DNA of 64,000 nucleotides from CBDATA01 sp965215615 (GTDB lineage: Bacteria; Acidobacteriota; Vicinamibacteria; Marinacidobacterales; Marinacidobacteraceae). The notes below the pieces were generated by a model. It saw nothing but the letters and a program-made list of their open reading frames with translations, was not told the DNA's origin and ran no database searches. The stretch is from positions 1,612,001 through 1,676,000 of the forward strand of contig OZ244068.1 in assembly GCA_965215615.1 (NCBI GenBank), written 5' to 3'. Positions 50,124 through 57,862 of the stretch are shown here, piece by piece; within the stretch, counting starts at the first letter, position 1, and each line of letters opens with the position of its first letter. Position numbers and translations under genes: made by a program.

Positions 50124-50800
50124 GACCCCTCCCCGTCGCCGCCGAGCGCCGCGATCAGGGCGACGAGCGGTTCGGGTTCGCGCGAGTTGAACCGGAGCGC
50201 ACCCGCGAGCGAGAAGCGGTGATCCCCCAACATCGTGGCCCGAACGTCTCCTCCCCCTCCGCGTTCGACGTACTGGAGAGTCAACGTCCGGACCCGATCC
50301 ATCCCGGCGAACCGCTCCGCGGCGCTCCGGGCCGCACCGGTGGACCCGGTCCGTCCGGTAATCACGAGCTCGTCTCCCCGGCGGCTCAGGTTCTCGAGAA
50401 CGACCCCGTCTCCGATTTCGAGCGCGAGCTCCCGGAGCAGATCGGGGAGCACGTAGCGCTCCTCGTCCCAGCGCTCGAGACGGCCGGACACGATGTGCAG
50501 CCGTTCGAGATGTCTTCGATCCTCCGCAATCTGGCTGGCGAGTCCCTCGAGATCGGCGATCCGCGTCTCGATCTGGCCGGCGACGGCGGATTCGGCCCGA
50601 TGGCGGGTGTCGAGGCGGCGCGCGTCGGTGATCGCGACCAGGGTGGAGAGCGCGACGAGCCCGGTGCCAGCGAGAAGCGGCAACGCCGCGCCCCGGACCC
50701 TCCATGGACGGGCGGACTTCTGAAGGAGGCCTTCTTCCGGAAGCAGGTTCAGGCCGCGCCGGGGGCGAGCGATGGCAGACGGGCGGGTTTCGCGTTTCAT
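50120..50800 (-). CDS. pilN: Type IV pilus assembly protein PilN
   Basis: 226 residues. The N-terminal cytoplasmic segment RGLNLLPEEGLLQKSA is the conserved INLLP-type motif that binds PilM. One membrane helix follows (AALPLLAGTGLVALSTLVAI), then a coiled coil and a C-terminal fold (LENLSRRGDELVITGRTGS). The start at 50800 is supported by the 4-nt overlap with pilM and the position of the LNLLP motif. Confidence 0.9.
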   Translation of the reverse strand: MKRETRPSAIARPRRGLNLLPEEGLLQKSARPWRVRGAALPLLAGTGLVALSTLVAITDARRLDTRHRAESAVAGQIETRIADLEGLASQIAEDRRHLERLHIVSGRLERWDEERYVLPDLLRELALEIGDGVVLENLSRRGDELVITGRTGSTGAARSAAERFAGMDRVRTLTLQYVERGGGGDVRATMLGDHRFSLAGALRFNSREPEPLVALIAALGGDGEGS

Positions 50801-51804
50801 GACGAGTCCTCTAGATGGTTCTTGGCGAGTCCGGCCGCAAATGCGAGCGCCGGATCCCGACGTTCGGAATCGAAAAAGCCGATCGGATCGAGAACGGCTG
50901 GCTCTCCACGGGCAAGCGGCCGGAGCACTTCGTGGATTTCCTTCTGCCCCGCCCCGCCGCCACTCAGACGCACGGAACACGGCGGAGCGAGTCCGGCCTC
51001 GGCCAGCGCTTCCGCGAGCGCAGCAGCGACGCGCTTCCCGAGCGGGGATTCGGAGAAAGCCTCCTCGGAGCCGGTGCCCACGCCCCCACCCGGAGCCTGG
51101 ACGCTCGCCGCCAGATCGGCCCAGGGCACCGCATCCCCGCCCGGAGACGGCGATACGAAGCGGAATACGTGGACCGCCGCGTGGGAAGCGCCCACTTCGA
51201 CGATCGAGATCGGTTGCTCCCCGACCGCCCGGGAGTCGCCGAGCCGGTTCTCGAGCTCCCAGGCGGCGAGCAGGCCGTACGGTTCGATCTCCACCCGTCG
51301 GGGCGCGAGACCGGCTCGCGCGACCGCCCGTCCGTGGCTCAGAACCAGATCACGGCGCGCCGCGCCAAAAACGACGCACCTGCCGCCCTCGCCGTTCCAC
51401 GCCCGACCCCGCTCGAAATCGAACAGCAAATCCTGCATGTGAAACGGGATGTGCCGGGCCGCTTCGGCCTCGACCGCCTGCCGCAAGGAGCCTTCCTCCC
51501 CGGCGGAGCCTTCCGGCAGGACGAGACGCTTGACCAGGTACGCCCTGCCGCCGACTCCCACCGAAGCCGTCCGGCTCCGGACTCCCAACCTGCCGACGAG
51601 GCGCTCCAGGGCATCGCCGGCGGCTTCCCCATCGAGTACCGCGCCTTCCCGCACCACCCCCGAAGGAAGCGGCTCGCTCCCGGCAGCAACCAGGCGGATT
51701 TCGGTCCGCTCCCGGGCGAGCGCCACCAGCTTCACCGAGGACGCACCGAAGTCCACGCCCACCCCGAACTCGGGGCGGGACCAACTGATTCGATCGGGGA
51801 ACAC
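50797..51804 (-). CDS. pilM: Type IV pilus actin-like ATPase PilM
   Basis: 335 residues from the GTG at 51804. Actin-like fold: VGVDFGASSVKLVAL (phosphate 1), then SVGVGGRAYLVKRLVLPEG, EAEAARHIPFHMQDLLFDFE, SIVEVGASHAAVHVF (phosphate 2) and VRLSGGGAGQKEIHEVLRPL. It is the cytoplasmic ring of the pilus machine and binds PilN. First gene of the pilMNOPQ cluster. An upstream in-frame GTG at 51840 is also possible; no clear Shine-Dalgarno decides. Confidence 0.92.
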   Translation of the reverse strand: MFPDRISWSRPEFGVGVDFGASSVKLVALARERTEIRLVAAGSEPLPSGVVREGAVLDGEAAGDALERLVGRLGVRSRTASVGVGGRAYLVKRLVLPEGSAGEEGSLRQAVEAEAARHIPFHMQDLLFDFERGRAWNGEGGRCVVFGAARRDLVLSHGRAVARAGLAPRRVEIEPYGLLAAWELENRLGDSRAVGEQPISIVEVGASHAAVHVFRFVSPSPGGDAVPWADLAASVQAPGGGVGTGSEEAFSESPLGKRVAAALAEALAEAGLAPPCSVRLSGGGAGQKEIHEVLRPLARGEPAVLDPIGFFDSERRDPALAFAAGLAKNHLEDSS

Positions 51805-52370
51805 ACTTACATTGACGCAACAGCGCCCTTTTTGTCCCACCTGGGGTCCAAAATGTGGAAAACTTCTACCCCGCCCGCGCCCTCACCAGCGTACGGTGGC
51901 CTCGATCCCGAAGATGTGCACACCGGGGCCAGGGGCTCCCCCTCGCGGCGGGCCGAACGCGAGGTCGGACGCCATCGGCGGACTCTGACAACTGTGTTTC
52001 TGCCCGCTACCTGCCTCAATGCGATGTCCACCGCCGAGATCACGTAGCCTTCGCGATTGGCCCCGGTGGTGCATTTCGTCGCAATTTCAGCGGGAGTACC
52101 GAGCCTTCCGTTTTCCTCTCACCAGCGTCGTCTGCGCTTCGGCACCGGGAGCGAGGCCGAGCAGCAGCGGCAGGAAGAGAGGCACACGAAGAGAGGCACA
52201 CAAAAACGGGCGCGCCACCACGCGCGAGACGCGGGAACAACGCCTCAACCCGCCCGTTGTTGTTTCGTTGTTGGTTGGAGGGGGGCTGCACGATGTCCTG
52301 CCACCTCGTCGTTCCGGGCGATAACGCAACCCGCAGTCATTTCGGCTGGCTTTCCGCCGTATTTCCCCTG
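51805..52370. other. Noncoding gap with traces of a decayed exported protein
   Basis: No intact gene is seen between pilM and the rplM promoter. On the minus strand, one frame reads PLFLPLLLGLAPGAEAQTTL, a signal-peptide-like stretch near 52150-52200. After an in-frame stop at 52087 the same frame ends GPGVHIFGIEATVRW at 51883, like an outer-membrane protein C-terminus. A duplicated agagaggcacac lies near 52175. This may be a decayed gene. Confidence 0.3.
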
Positions 52371-52399
52371 TTGACCGTCGGGAGAGCCACGCCTATACT
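52371..52399 (+). promoter_or_regulatory. Sigma70-type promoter of the rplM operon
   Basis: TTGACC (52371-52376), a 17-bp spacer and TATACT (52394-52399) lie about 100 bp before rplM. The roughly 90-nt leader that follows could hold ribosomal-protein autoregulation, but no specific structure was proven. Confidence 0.75.
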
Positions 52400-52498
52400 C
52401 CCGTCTCCCTTTGCGGGCGGCGGCCCCGGAGTTCGTTTCCGGTGACTGCGCCCGTCTTTTTTTGCAGGCGGATCCGAACCGCGTTTCCTTCCTCGTGC

Positions 52499-52957
52499 AT
52501 GCCTCGAACTGAATCCACCACCTTCCTGAAGGCGGGGGATGTGTCGCGTCGCTGGTACATCGTGGATGCGGATGGCCAGGTTCTCGGCAGGCTCGCCGCG
52601 CGGGTCGCCCGGGTTCTCTCCGGGAAACACAAGGCCGCCTGGACACCCTTTCTCGACTGTGGAGACCACGTCGTCGTCCTGAACGCGGCGCGGGTTCGTC
52701 TGAGCGGCAGAAAGGACGAACAGAAGATCTACTACCGGCAGAGCGGGCGTCCCGGAGGGCTGAAATCGGCAACCGCCGCCCAGGTCCGGGCGCGGCGGCC
52801 GGAGCGGCTCGTGGAAAGCGCGGTGCGCGGCATGCTGCCCAAGGGATCCCTCGGACGGAGCCAGTTCATGAAATTGAAGGTCTATGCGGGTGACCGGCAT
52901 CCGCACGCGGCGCAGCAGCCCTCCCCGTTGCCGGCCGTCCTCGAGGCGCGCTCCTGA
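52499..52957 (+). CDS. rplM: 50S ribosomal protein L13
   Basis: 152 residues. RRWYIVDADGQVLGRLAARVARVLSGKHK, VVVLNAARVRLSGRKDEQKIYYRQSG and RLVESAVRGMLPKGSLGRSQF are the conserved L13 blocks. The ATG at 52499 puts a 20-residue lead before RWYIVDA, normal for the family. It binds 23S rRNA early in assembly. rpsI starts inside its stop. Confidence 0.97.
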   Translation: MPRTESTTFLKAGDVSRRWYIVDADGQVLGRLAARVARVLSGKHKAAWTPFLDCGDHVVVLNAARVRLSGRKDEQKIYYRQSGRPGGLKSATAAQVRARRPERLVESAVRGMLPKGSLGRSQFMKLKVYAGDRHPHAAQQPSPLPAVLEARS

Positions 52958-53349
52958 TGTCGGCGCCTCTCGCCTACGGAACCGGGAAACGCAAGTGCTC
53001 CGTCGCCAAGGTCTTCCTCCGCGAAGGTAGCGGCGAGATCCGGATCAACCAGCGCCCGCTCGCCGACTACTTTCCCCGCTCCACCTACCAGGGGTGGGTC
53101 ACCCAGCCTCTTCAGGCGACCGATCGGACGGCCCGGTTCGACGTGGATGCCCGGGTCATGGGCGGCGGTCTCTCCGGCCAGGCCGCAGCCGTGAGGCTCG
53201 GCATCGCCCGTGCTCTCAGCGCGGGCGAGAGCGGGCTGCGGCCCGAGCTGAAACGCAGGGGGTTCCTGACGCGCGACGCAAGGCGCAAGGAACGCAAGAA
53301 GTACGGCCAGCCCGGTGCCCGCAAGCGGTTCCAGTACTCGAAGCGCTAG
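52957..53349 (+). CDS. rpsI: 30S ribosomal protein S9
   Basis: 130 residues. AYGTGKRKCSVAKVFLREGSGEI, VMGGGLSGQAAAVRLGIARAL and the C-terminal KKYGQPGARKRFQYSKR tail, which reaches the P-site tRNA. Overlaps rplM by 1 nt (TGATG); standard L13-S9 pair. Confidence 0.98.
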   Translation: MSAPLAYGTGKRKCSVAKVFLREGSGEIRINQRPLADYFPRSTYQGWVTQPLQATDRTARFDVDARVMGGGLSGQAAAVRLGIARALSAGESGLRPELKRRGFLTRDARRKERKKYGQPGARKRFQYSKR

Positions 53350-53356
53350 ATCCCTC

Positions 53357-54268
53357 GTGTCCGAGACCACCATCAGCATGCGGGATCTGCTCGAGGCAGG
53401 TCTCCACTTCGGACACGAGACCAAGTGGTGGAACCCGAGGATGCGGCCGTATATCTACGGGACGCGCAGCGGTATCCACATCCTGGATCTCAACCAGACG
53501 CTCCCCATGTTCCGGGACGCGCTGCACTTCATCTCCCGTCTCGGGGCCGAAGGGAAGACGATCCTGTTCGTGGGAACGAAGCGCCAGGCCCAGGAAGTGA
53601 TCGCGTCGGAAGCGAGCCGGGTGGACGCTTTCTACGTGAACCACCGGTGGCTCGGCGGCCTCCTCACCAACTTCAAGACGATCCGCAAGAGCATCGCGCG
53701 TTTCCAGGAGCTTCGGGACATCACCGACAATGCGGATCCCGGTGGCTTCTCGAACAAGGCCCGGTCGCGACTCGACAAGCGCCGCCGCCGGCTCGAAAAG
53801 ACGCTCGCCGGGATCGAGAAGATGGAGCGGCTGCCGGATGCGATCTGCATCGTCGATCCGAAGAACGAAATGATCGCGGTGCACGAGGCGCGAAAGCTCG
53901 GGATTCCGATCATCGCCATCGTGGATTCGGACTGCGACCCGGATCTCATCGACTACATCATCCCCGGCAATGACGACGCGCTGCGCGCCATCCGCCTGTT
54001 CGCCTCCCGCGTCGCGAGTGCCTTCGAGGAAGGCCGCCGCCTTTACGGCAGCGTCGAGACCGAAGATTTCGCCGAACCGGTAGCGGAAACTCCTGACGCG
54101 CTCGAAGAGAACGGGGCCGAAGCGAGCCAGGAGACTTCCCCTAACCCGGAAGACCCTAACCCGGAAGAGCCCGTTGAAACCGCTGTCGAGACTCCCGAAG
54201 AAGCCGAAACACCGCCCCCCGAACCGGAATTTCCCGCCGACTCCTCCTCCGACCCTTCGTCCGCCTGA
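53357..54268 (+). CDS. rpsB: 30S ribosomal protein S2
   Basis: 303 residues. MRDLLEAGLHFGHETKWWNPRM, YIYGTRSGIHILDLNQTL, FVGTKRQAQEVI, YVNHRWLGGLLTN and IIAIVDSDCDPDLIDYIIPGNDDA are the S2 core (about 230 residues). The last 65 or so residues are an acidic, Pro/Glu-rich tail not found in short S2 proteins; it includes a 15-bp DNA duplication (54139-54168) encoding PNPED and PNPEE. GTG start 7 nt after rpsI. Confidence 0.96.
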   Translation: MSETTISMRDLLEAGLHFGHETKWWNPRMRPYIYGTRSGIHILDLNQTLPMFRDALHFISRLGAEGKTILFVGTKRQAQEVIASEASRVDAFYVNHRWLGGLLTNFKTIRKSIARFQELRDITDNADPGGFSNKARSRLDKRRRRLEKTLAGIEKMERLPDAICIVDPKNEMIAVHEARKLGIPIIAIVDSDCDPDLIDYIIPGNDDALRAIRLFASRVASAFEEGRRLYGSVETEDFAEPVAETPDALEENGAEASQETSPNPEDPNPEEPVETAVETPEEAETPPPEPEFPADSSSDPSSA

Positions 54269-54325
54269 AGGGCGACGGACGGACGGGCGAAACCCACGAA
54301 AAACCCATCGAGGATGTGACTTGAA

Positions 54326-54958
54326 ATGCCCGCCATCTCCGCCCAACAGGTCAAGAATCTCCGCGACCGGACCGGTGCCGGGTTCGCCGACTGCAAAAAG
54401 GCGCTCACCGAGGCCGGCGGCGACTTCGACAAGGCCATCCGCCTGCTCCGCGAAAAGGGGGTGGCCGCCGCCGAAAAGCGTGCCGGCCGGCGCGCGAGCG
54501 AGGGGCTGATCCACTCCTACATCCACGATGGCCGCATCGGCGTCATGGTGGAACTCTCCTGCGAGACGGATTTCGTCGCCCGCAACCAGACCTTCCGCCA
54601 ACTCGCGAACGATGTTGCGATCCACATCGCGAGCAACTACCCGGCGCCGGCGCGCTGGGTGCGTCGGGAGGATGTGCCGGAATCGGTGCTGGATTCGGAG
54701 AAGGAGCTCATCCACACCCAGATCGCGAACGACCCGAAGAACGCGAAGAAACCCCCGCAGGTCGTCGAGCGGATCGTCAGCGGGAAGCTGGATCGCTTCC
54801 TGTCGGAGCGAGTGCTGCTGGATCAGCCCTGGGCGCTCGACGACAGCAAGGACATGAAGGTTCGGGATCGGGTGCTCGAAGCCGCGCAGGCCATCAAGGA
54901 GAACATCCAGATCCGCCGGTTCATCCGATTCGAACGGGGCGAGGAATCAGGCGGCTGA
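54326..54958 (+). CDS. tsf: Elongation factor Ts
   Basis: 210 residues, the short form of EF-Ts. ISAQQVKNLRDRTGAGFADCKKAL is the UBA-like N-terminus; LIHSYIHDGRIGVMVELSCETDFVARN contains the TDFVARN EF-Tu-contact motif. A single core subdomain follows. It recycles GDP from EF-Tu. ATG with gagg upstream. Confidence 0.96.
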   Translation: MPAISAQQVKNLRDRTGAGFADCKKALTEAGGDFDKAIRLLREKGVAAAEKRAGRRASEGLIHSYIHDGRIGVMVELSCETDFVARNQTFRQLANDVAIHIASNYPAPARWVRREDVPESVLDSEKELIHTQIANDPKNAKKPPQVVERIVSGKLDRFLSERVLLDQPWALDDSKDMKVRDRVLEAAQAIKENIQIRRFIRFERGEESGG

Positions 54959-54972
54959 CCGGAGCATCCCGG

Positions 54973-55689
54973 GTGAGCAGGCAGGCGGAGGATCGCCCCC
55001 GGCGGGTTCTGCTCAAGATGAGCGGGCAGGCTCTCGGAGGAGAGGAAGCCGGCGTTTCGGTGGAAGCGGTGGAGGCGATGGCCCGGCGGATCGCCGCGGT
55101 GCGCGCAAGCGGGATCGAGGCCGCCTGCGTGATCGGCGGCGGCAACATCTTCCGTGGACTGTCTCCCCGAACACGCGGGATGGATCGGGTCACCGCCGAT
55201 TCCATGGGGATGCTCGCGACCCTGATCAACGCCCTCGCCCTCCAGGAGAGGCTCGAACTCCTCGGGTGCGATACGCGCCTGATGTCGGCCATCACCGTGC
55301 GACAGGTCGCCGAACCCTTCATCCTGCGGCGCGCCCTGCGCCACCTCGAAAAGGGACGCATCGTTCTGTTCGCCGCCGGGACCGGCAGCCCGTACTTCTC
55401 CACCGACACCGCCGCCGCCCTCCGTGCCGCGGAAATCCGCGCTTCGGTTCTCATCAAGGCGACCCGGGTGCGGGGGGTGTTCACGAGCGACCCGGAAAAG
55501 GATGACGATGCCCGCCAGATCCGGCAGATCAGTCACCTCGAAGCCATCCGGCAAAAGCTCCGCTTCATGGATACCACCGCGATTTCTCTCTGCATGGAGA
55601 ACGACATGCCCATCGTGATCTGCCATCAGGACGATCTCGAGCGCGCTGCGGCGGGGGAAGAAGTGGGGACCCGGGTCGGGAACCCATAG
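54973..55689 (+). CDS. pyrH: UMP kinase
   Basis: 238 residues. Phosphorylates UMP to UDP. RVLLKMSGQALGGEEAGV, VIGGGNIFRG, DRVTADSMGMLATLINALAL and FAAGTGSPYFSTDTAAALRA are the family motifs. GTG start 14 nt after tsf. Hexameric allosteric enzyme in other bacteria. Confidence 0.96.
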   Translation: MSRQAEDRPRRVLLKMSGQALGGEEAGVSVEAVEAMARRIAAVRASGIEAACVIGGGNIFRGLSPRTRGMDRVTADSMGMLATLINALALQERLELLGCDTRLMSAITVRQVAEPFILRRALRHLEKGRIVLFAAGTGSPYFSTDTAAALRAAEIRASVLIKATRVRGVFTSDPEKDDDARQIRQISHLEAIRQKLRFMDTTAISLCMENDMPIVICHQDDLERAAAGEEVGTRVGNP

Positions 55690-55700
55690 ACTTTCCGGAC

Positions 55701-56258
55701 ATGAACCACGAAGTCCTCGACGACGTATCCCGTCGCATGTCCCGGACGGTCGAGAATCTGGAGAACGAGCTCGCGAGCATCCGGACCGGACGCGCCTCGG
55801 TGACGCTCCTCGACCCGGTTCGGGTGGAGTACTACGGCCAGATGGTTCCGTTGAATCAGGTGGCCACGCTCAAGACCCCGGATGCGCAGACCCTCACCGT
55901 GCAGCCGTGGGAACGCCAGATGCTCGGCCCGGTGGATCGCGCCATCCGCGCCGCCAACCTGGATCTGAACCCGGGTTCGGACGGCGAAATGCTCCGGATT
56001 CCCATCCCGCCGCTGAGCCAGGAGCGCCGCAAGCAGCTCTCGCGGAGCATCACCCGGATGGCCGAGGAGCACCGGAACGCGCTGCGCCAGATCCGTCGCG
56101 ACGCGAACCAGAAGATCAAGAAACTCGCGAAATCAGGCGAACTCTCCGAGGATCTCGGGCACGATCTCGAAGCGGAAGTTCAGAAATGCACCGACCGCCA
56201 CGGCAAGCAGCTCTCCGAGCTCGCTACCAAAAAGACGGAGAGCATCCTCACGATCTGA
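55701..56258 (+). CDS. frr: Ribosome-recycling factor
   Basis: 185 residues, normal length. LASIRTGRASVTLLDPVRVEYYG, VATLKTPDAQTLTVQPWE, IPPLSQERRKQLSRSI and ALRQIRRDANQKIKKLAKSG are the RRF blocks. It splits post-termination ribosomes with EF-G. Last gene of the rplM-frr run; its stop abuts the convergent M20 gene without a gap. Confidence 0.97.
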   Translation: MNHEVLDDVSRRMSRTVENLENELASIRTGRASVTLLDPVRVEYYGQMVPLNQVATLKTPDAQTLTVQPWERQMLGPVDRAIRAANLDLNPGSDGEMLRIPIPPLSQERRKQLSRSITRMAEEHRNALRQIRRDANQKIKKLAKSGELSEDLGHDLEAEVQKCTDRHGKQLSELATKKTESILTI

Positions 56259-57590
56259 TCAGAACCCGGCAGCTTCCCGGAACGACTCCTTCCGGTCGAG
56301 GCGACGCAGGGTTTCGAGCATGACCCGGGCACCTTGCGCCACCTGGCCGGCCTCGGTGAACTCGAGCGGGGAATGGCTGATCCCGTCGCGGCTCGGAACG
56401 AAGATCATCCCGATCGGCGCGAACGCCGCGATGGACTGGGCATCGTGGCCCGCCCCGGAGGGCATCCGCCGCTGCGGATAGCCGAGATCCCGGGCCGATG
56501 CGGAAAGCAGCTCGAGGATCCCGGGATCGCAGGGAGCCGCCCGGCTCAGGTAGTACGGCTCGAAGTGGATGCTCGTGCCGTTCCTCTCCGCGATCCGGGC
56601 GCCGAGCTCCCGGTACCGGTCGTACATCTGCTGGATGACTTCCATGCTCAGATCGCGGATTTCGAGCGTCAGTTCGACTTCGCCGGGAATCACGTTGGCC
56701 GCCCCCGGATGCGCCTCCAGCCAGCCGACTGTGGCCACCTGGTGGCCCTCCCGGGCGAGCGTCTCGTCGTGGACCGCGGCGATGAAGCGGCCCGCCGTGA
56801 CCATCGGATCCCTCCGCCGGGCCATCGCGGTGGTTCCGGCGTGGTTCGCGAAGCCGCGGATCGTCACCAGGAACCGCCGGATGCCGACGATGCCCTCCAC
56901 GATCCCGATCGGGATACCCGATTCGTGGAGGGTCGGGCTCTGCTCGATGTGGAGCTCGAGGAAAGCGTGATAGGCGCCCTGCGGGAGCGCCGCCTCGGTG
57001 ATGCGCCCGGGGTCGCCTCCGACGCGGGCGAGCGCCTCTCCGAGGGAGAAGCCTCCATACACTTCCCGGTCCATTTCTTCCGCGGACACTTCGCCGGCGA
57101 GCGCCCGGCTCCCGGTCTTGCCGTTCTCCTCGTTGAAGAAGACCACGACCTCGAAGGGGTGGCGCAGGCCGGAGCTTTCCCGAAGCGCCCGGGCGCACTC
57201 GAGAGCGGCCACCGATCCGGCCACCCCGTCGAAGTTGCCGCCGTCCGGAACCGAATCGAGGTGCGAACCGGCGACCAGCGGCCGGAGCCCCGGCACCGAG
57301 CCCGGAATCGAGCCGATGAGATTCCCGGCGAGATCCACCCGAACCGCCATGCCGGCCTCCTGCATCCAGGAGGCGAAGAGTTCCCGGGAGGCCCGATCCG
57401 CATCGCTCCCCGCGGTGCGGGAAACGCCGCCTTCCGGGGTCGCTCCGTGGCGGGCGAGCGCCTCGATCGCCGCCGCGACGCGGGACTCCGGAATGAGTTC
57501 CTGGATGGATCCCGCTTCCGCCGCCCGCATCATCACCCCTGCCCCGGCCGCGGCTCCGAGCCATTCCCTGCGCGTCAGTCCGGATTCCAT
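56259..57590 (-). CDS. M20-family Zn hydrolase with Tat-type signal
   Basis: 443 residues. N-terminal twin-arginine signal (TRREWLGAAAGAGVMMRAA). The M20 core shows VAGSHLDSVPDGGNFDGVAGS (metal His and Asp), FFNEENGKTGSRALAG (catalytic and metal Glu), LELHIEQSP and GAGHDAQS. The layout fits allantoate amidohydrolase / N-carbamoyl-amino-acid hydrolase relatives, but the exact substrate is unknown. Exported folded, likely with bound metal. TAGACT lies 7 nt before the start. Confidence 0.88.
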   Translation of the reverse strand: MESGLTRREWLGAAAGAGVMMRAAEAGSIQELIPESRVAAAIEALARHGATPEGGVSRTAGSDADRASRELFASWMQEAGMAVRVDLAGNLIGSIPGSVPGLRPLVAGSHLDSVPDGGNFDGVAGSVAALECARALRESSGLRHPFEVVVFFNEENGKTGSRALAGEVSAEEMDREVYGGFSLGEALARVGGDPGRITEAALPQGAYHAFLELHIEQSPTLHESGIPIGIVEGIVGIRRFLVTIRGFANHAGTTAMARRRDPMVTAGRFIAAVHDETLAREGHQVATVGWLEAHPGAANVIPGEVELTLEIRDLSMEVIQQMYDRYRELGARIAERNGTSIHFEPYYLSRAAPCDPGILELLSASARDLGYPQRRMPSGAGHDAQSIAAFAPIGMIFVPSRDGISHSPLEFTEAGQVAQGARVMLETLRRLDRKESFREAAGF

Positions 57591-57597
57591 CGGAGTC

Positions 57598-57603
57598 AGT
57601 CTA
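57598..57603 (-). promoter_or_regulatory. -10 box TAGACT of the M20 gene
   Basis: TAGACT on the minus strand ends 7 nt before the ATG at 57590, with no ribosome-binding site. Leaderless-type geometry. Confidence 0.45.
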
Positions 57604-57640
57604 TGCGGTGCCGAGCAATGGCGCGAGCCGGAGAATTCCC

Positions 57641-57827
57641 TTAACAGGCTGTGGATAAACTGGCGTGAGCACCGAGACGGGTGAGGCGCCCGGCTGACAA
57701 GGCGCGTGAATGAGCAATAGCAGCGCTATTTCGAGCGAATCGCAACGAAGAGCGAGCCTCCAGGCGAGCGTTCAGACGGGATGCATCGCTCGTCGAATGC
57801 CGCGTTAGTTTTTCCACAGCCTGTTAA
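57641..57827 (-). mobile_element. MITE-like element, copy 2, with TTAA target duplication
   Basis: The element proper is 57645-57823 (179 bp), flanked by TTAA on both sides. It is the inverted counterpart of copy 1, identical by eye except for one base. The TTATCCACA end lies at its left side here (as TGTGGATAA). It lies 36 bp before the start of the TPR gene, so it may carry or block that gene's promoter. Confidence 0.85.
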
Positions 57828-57862
57828 CCTAGTCAGGTATCAACCCCTTGGAGGCGTTTTTC

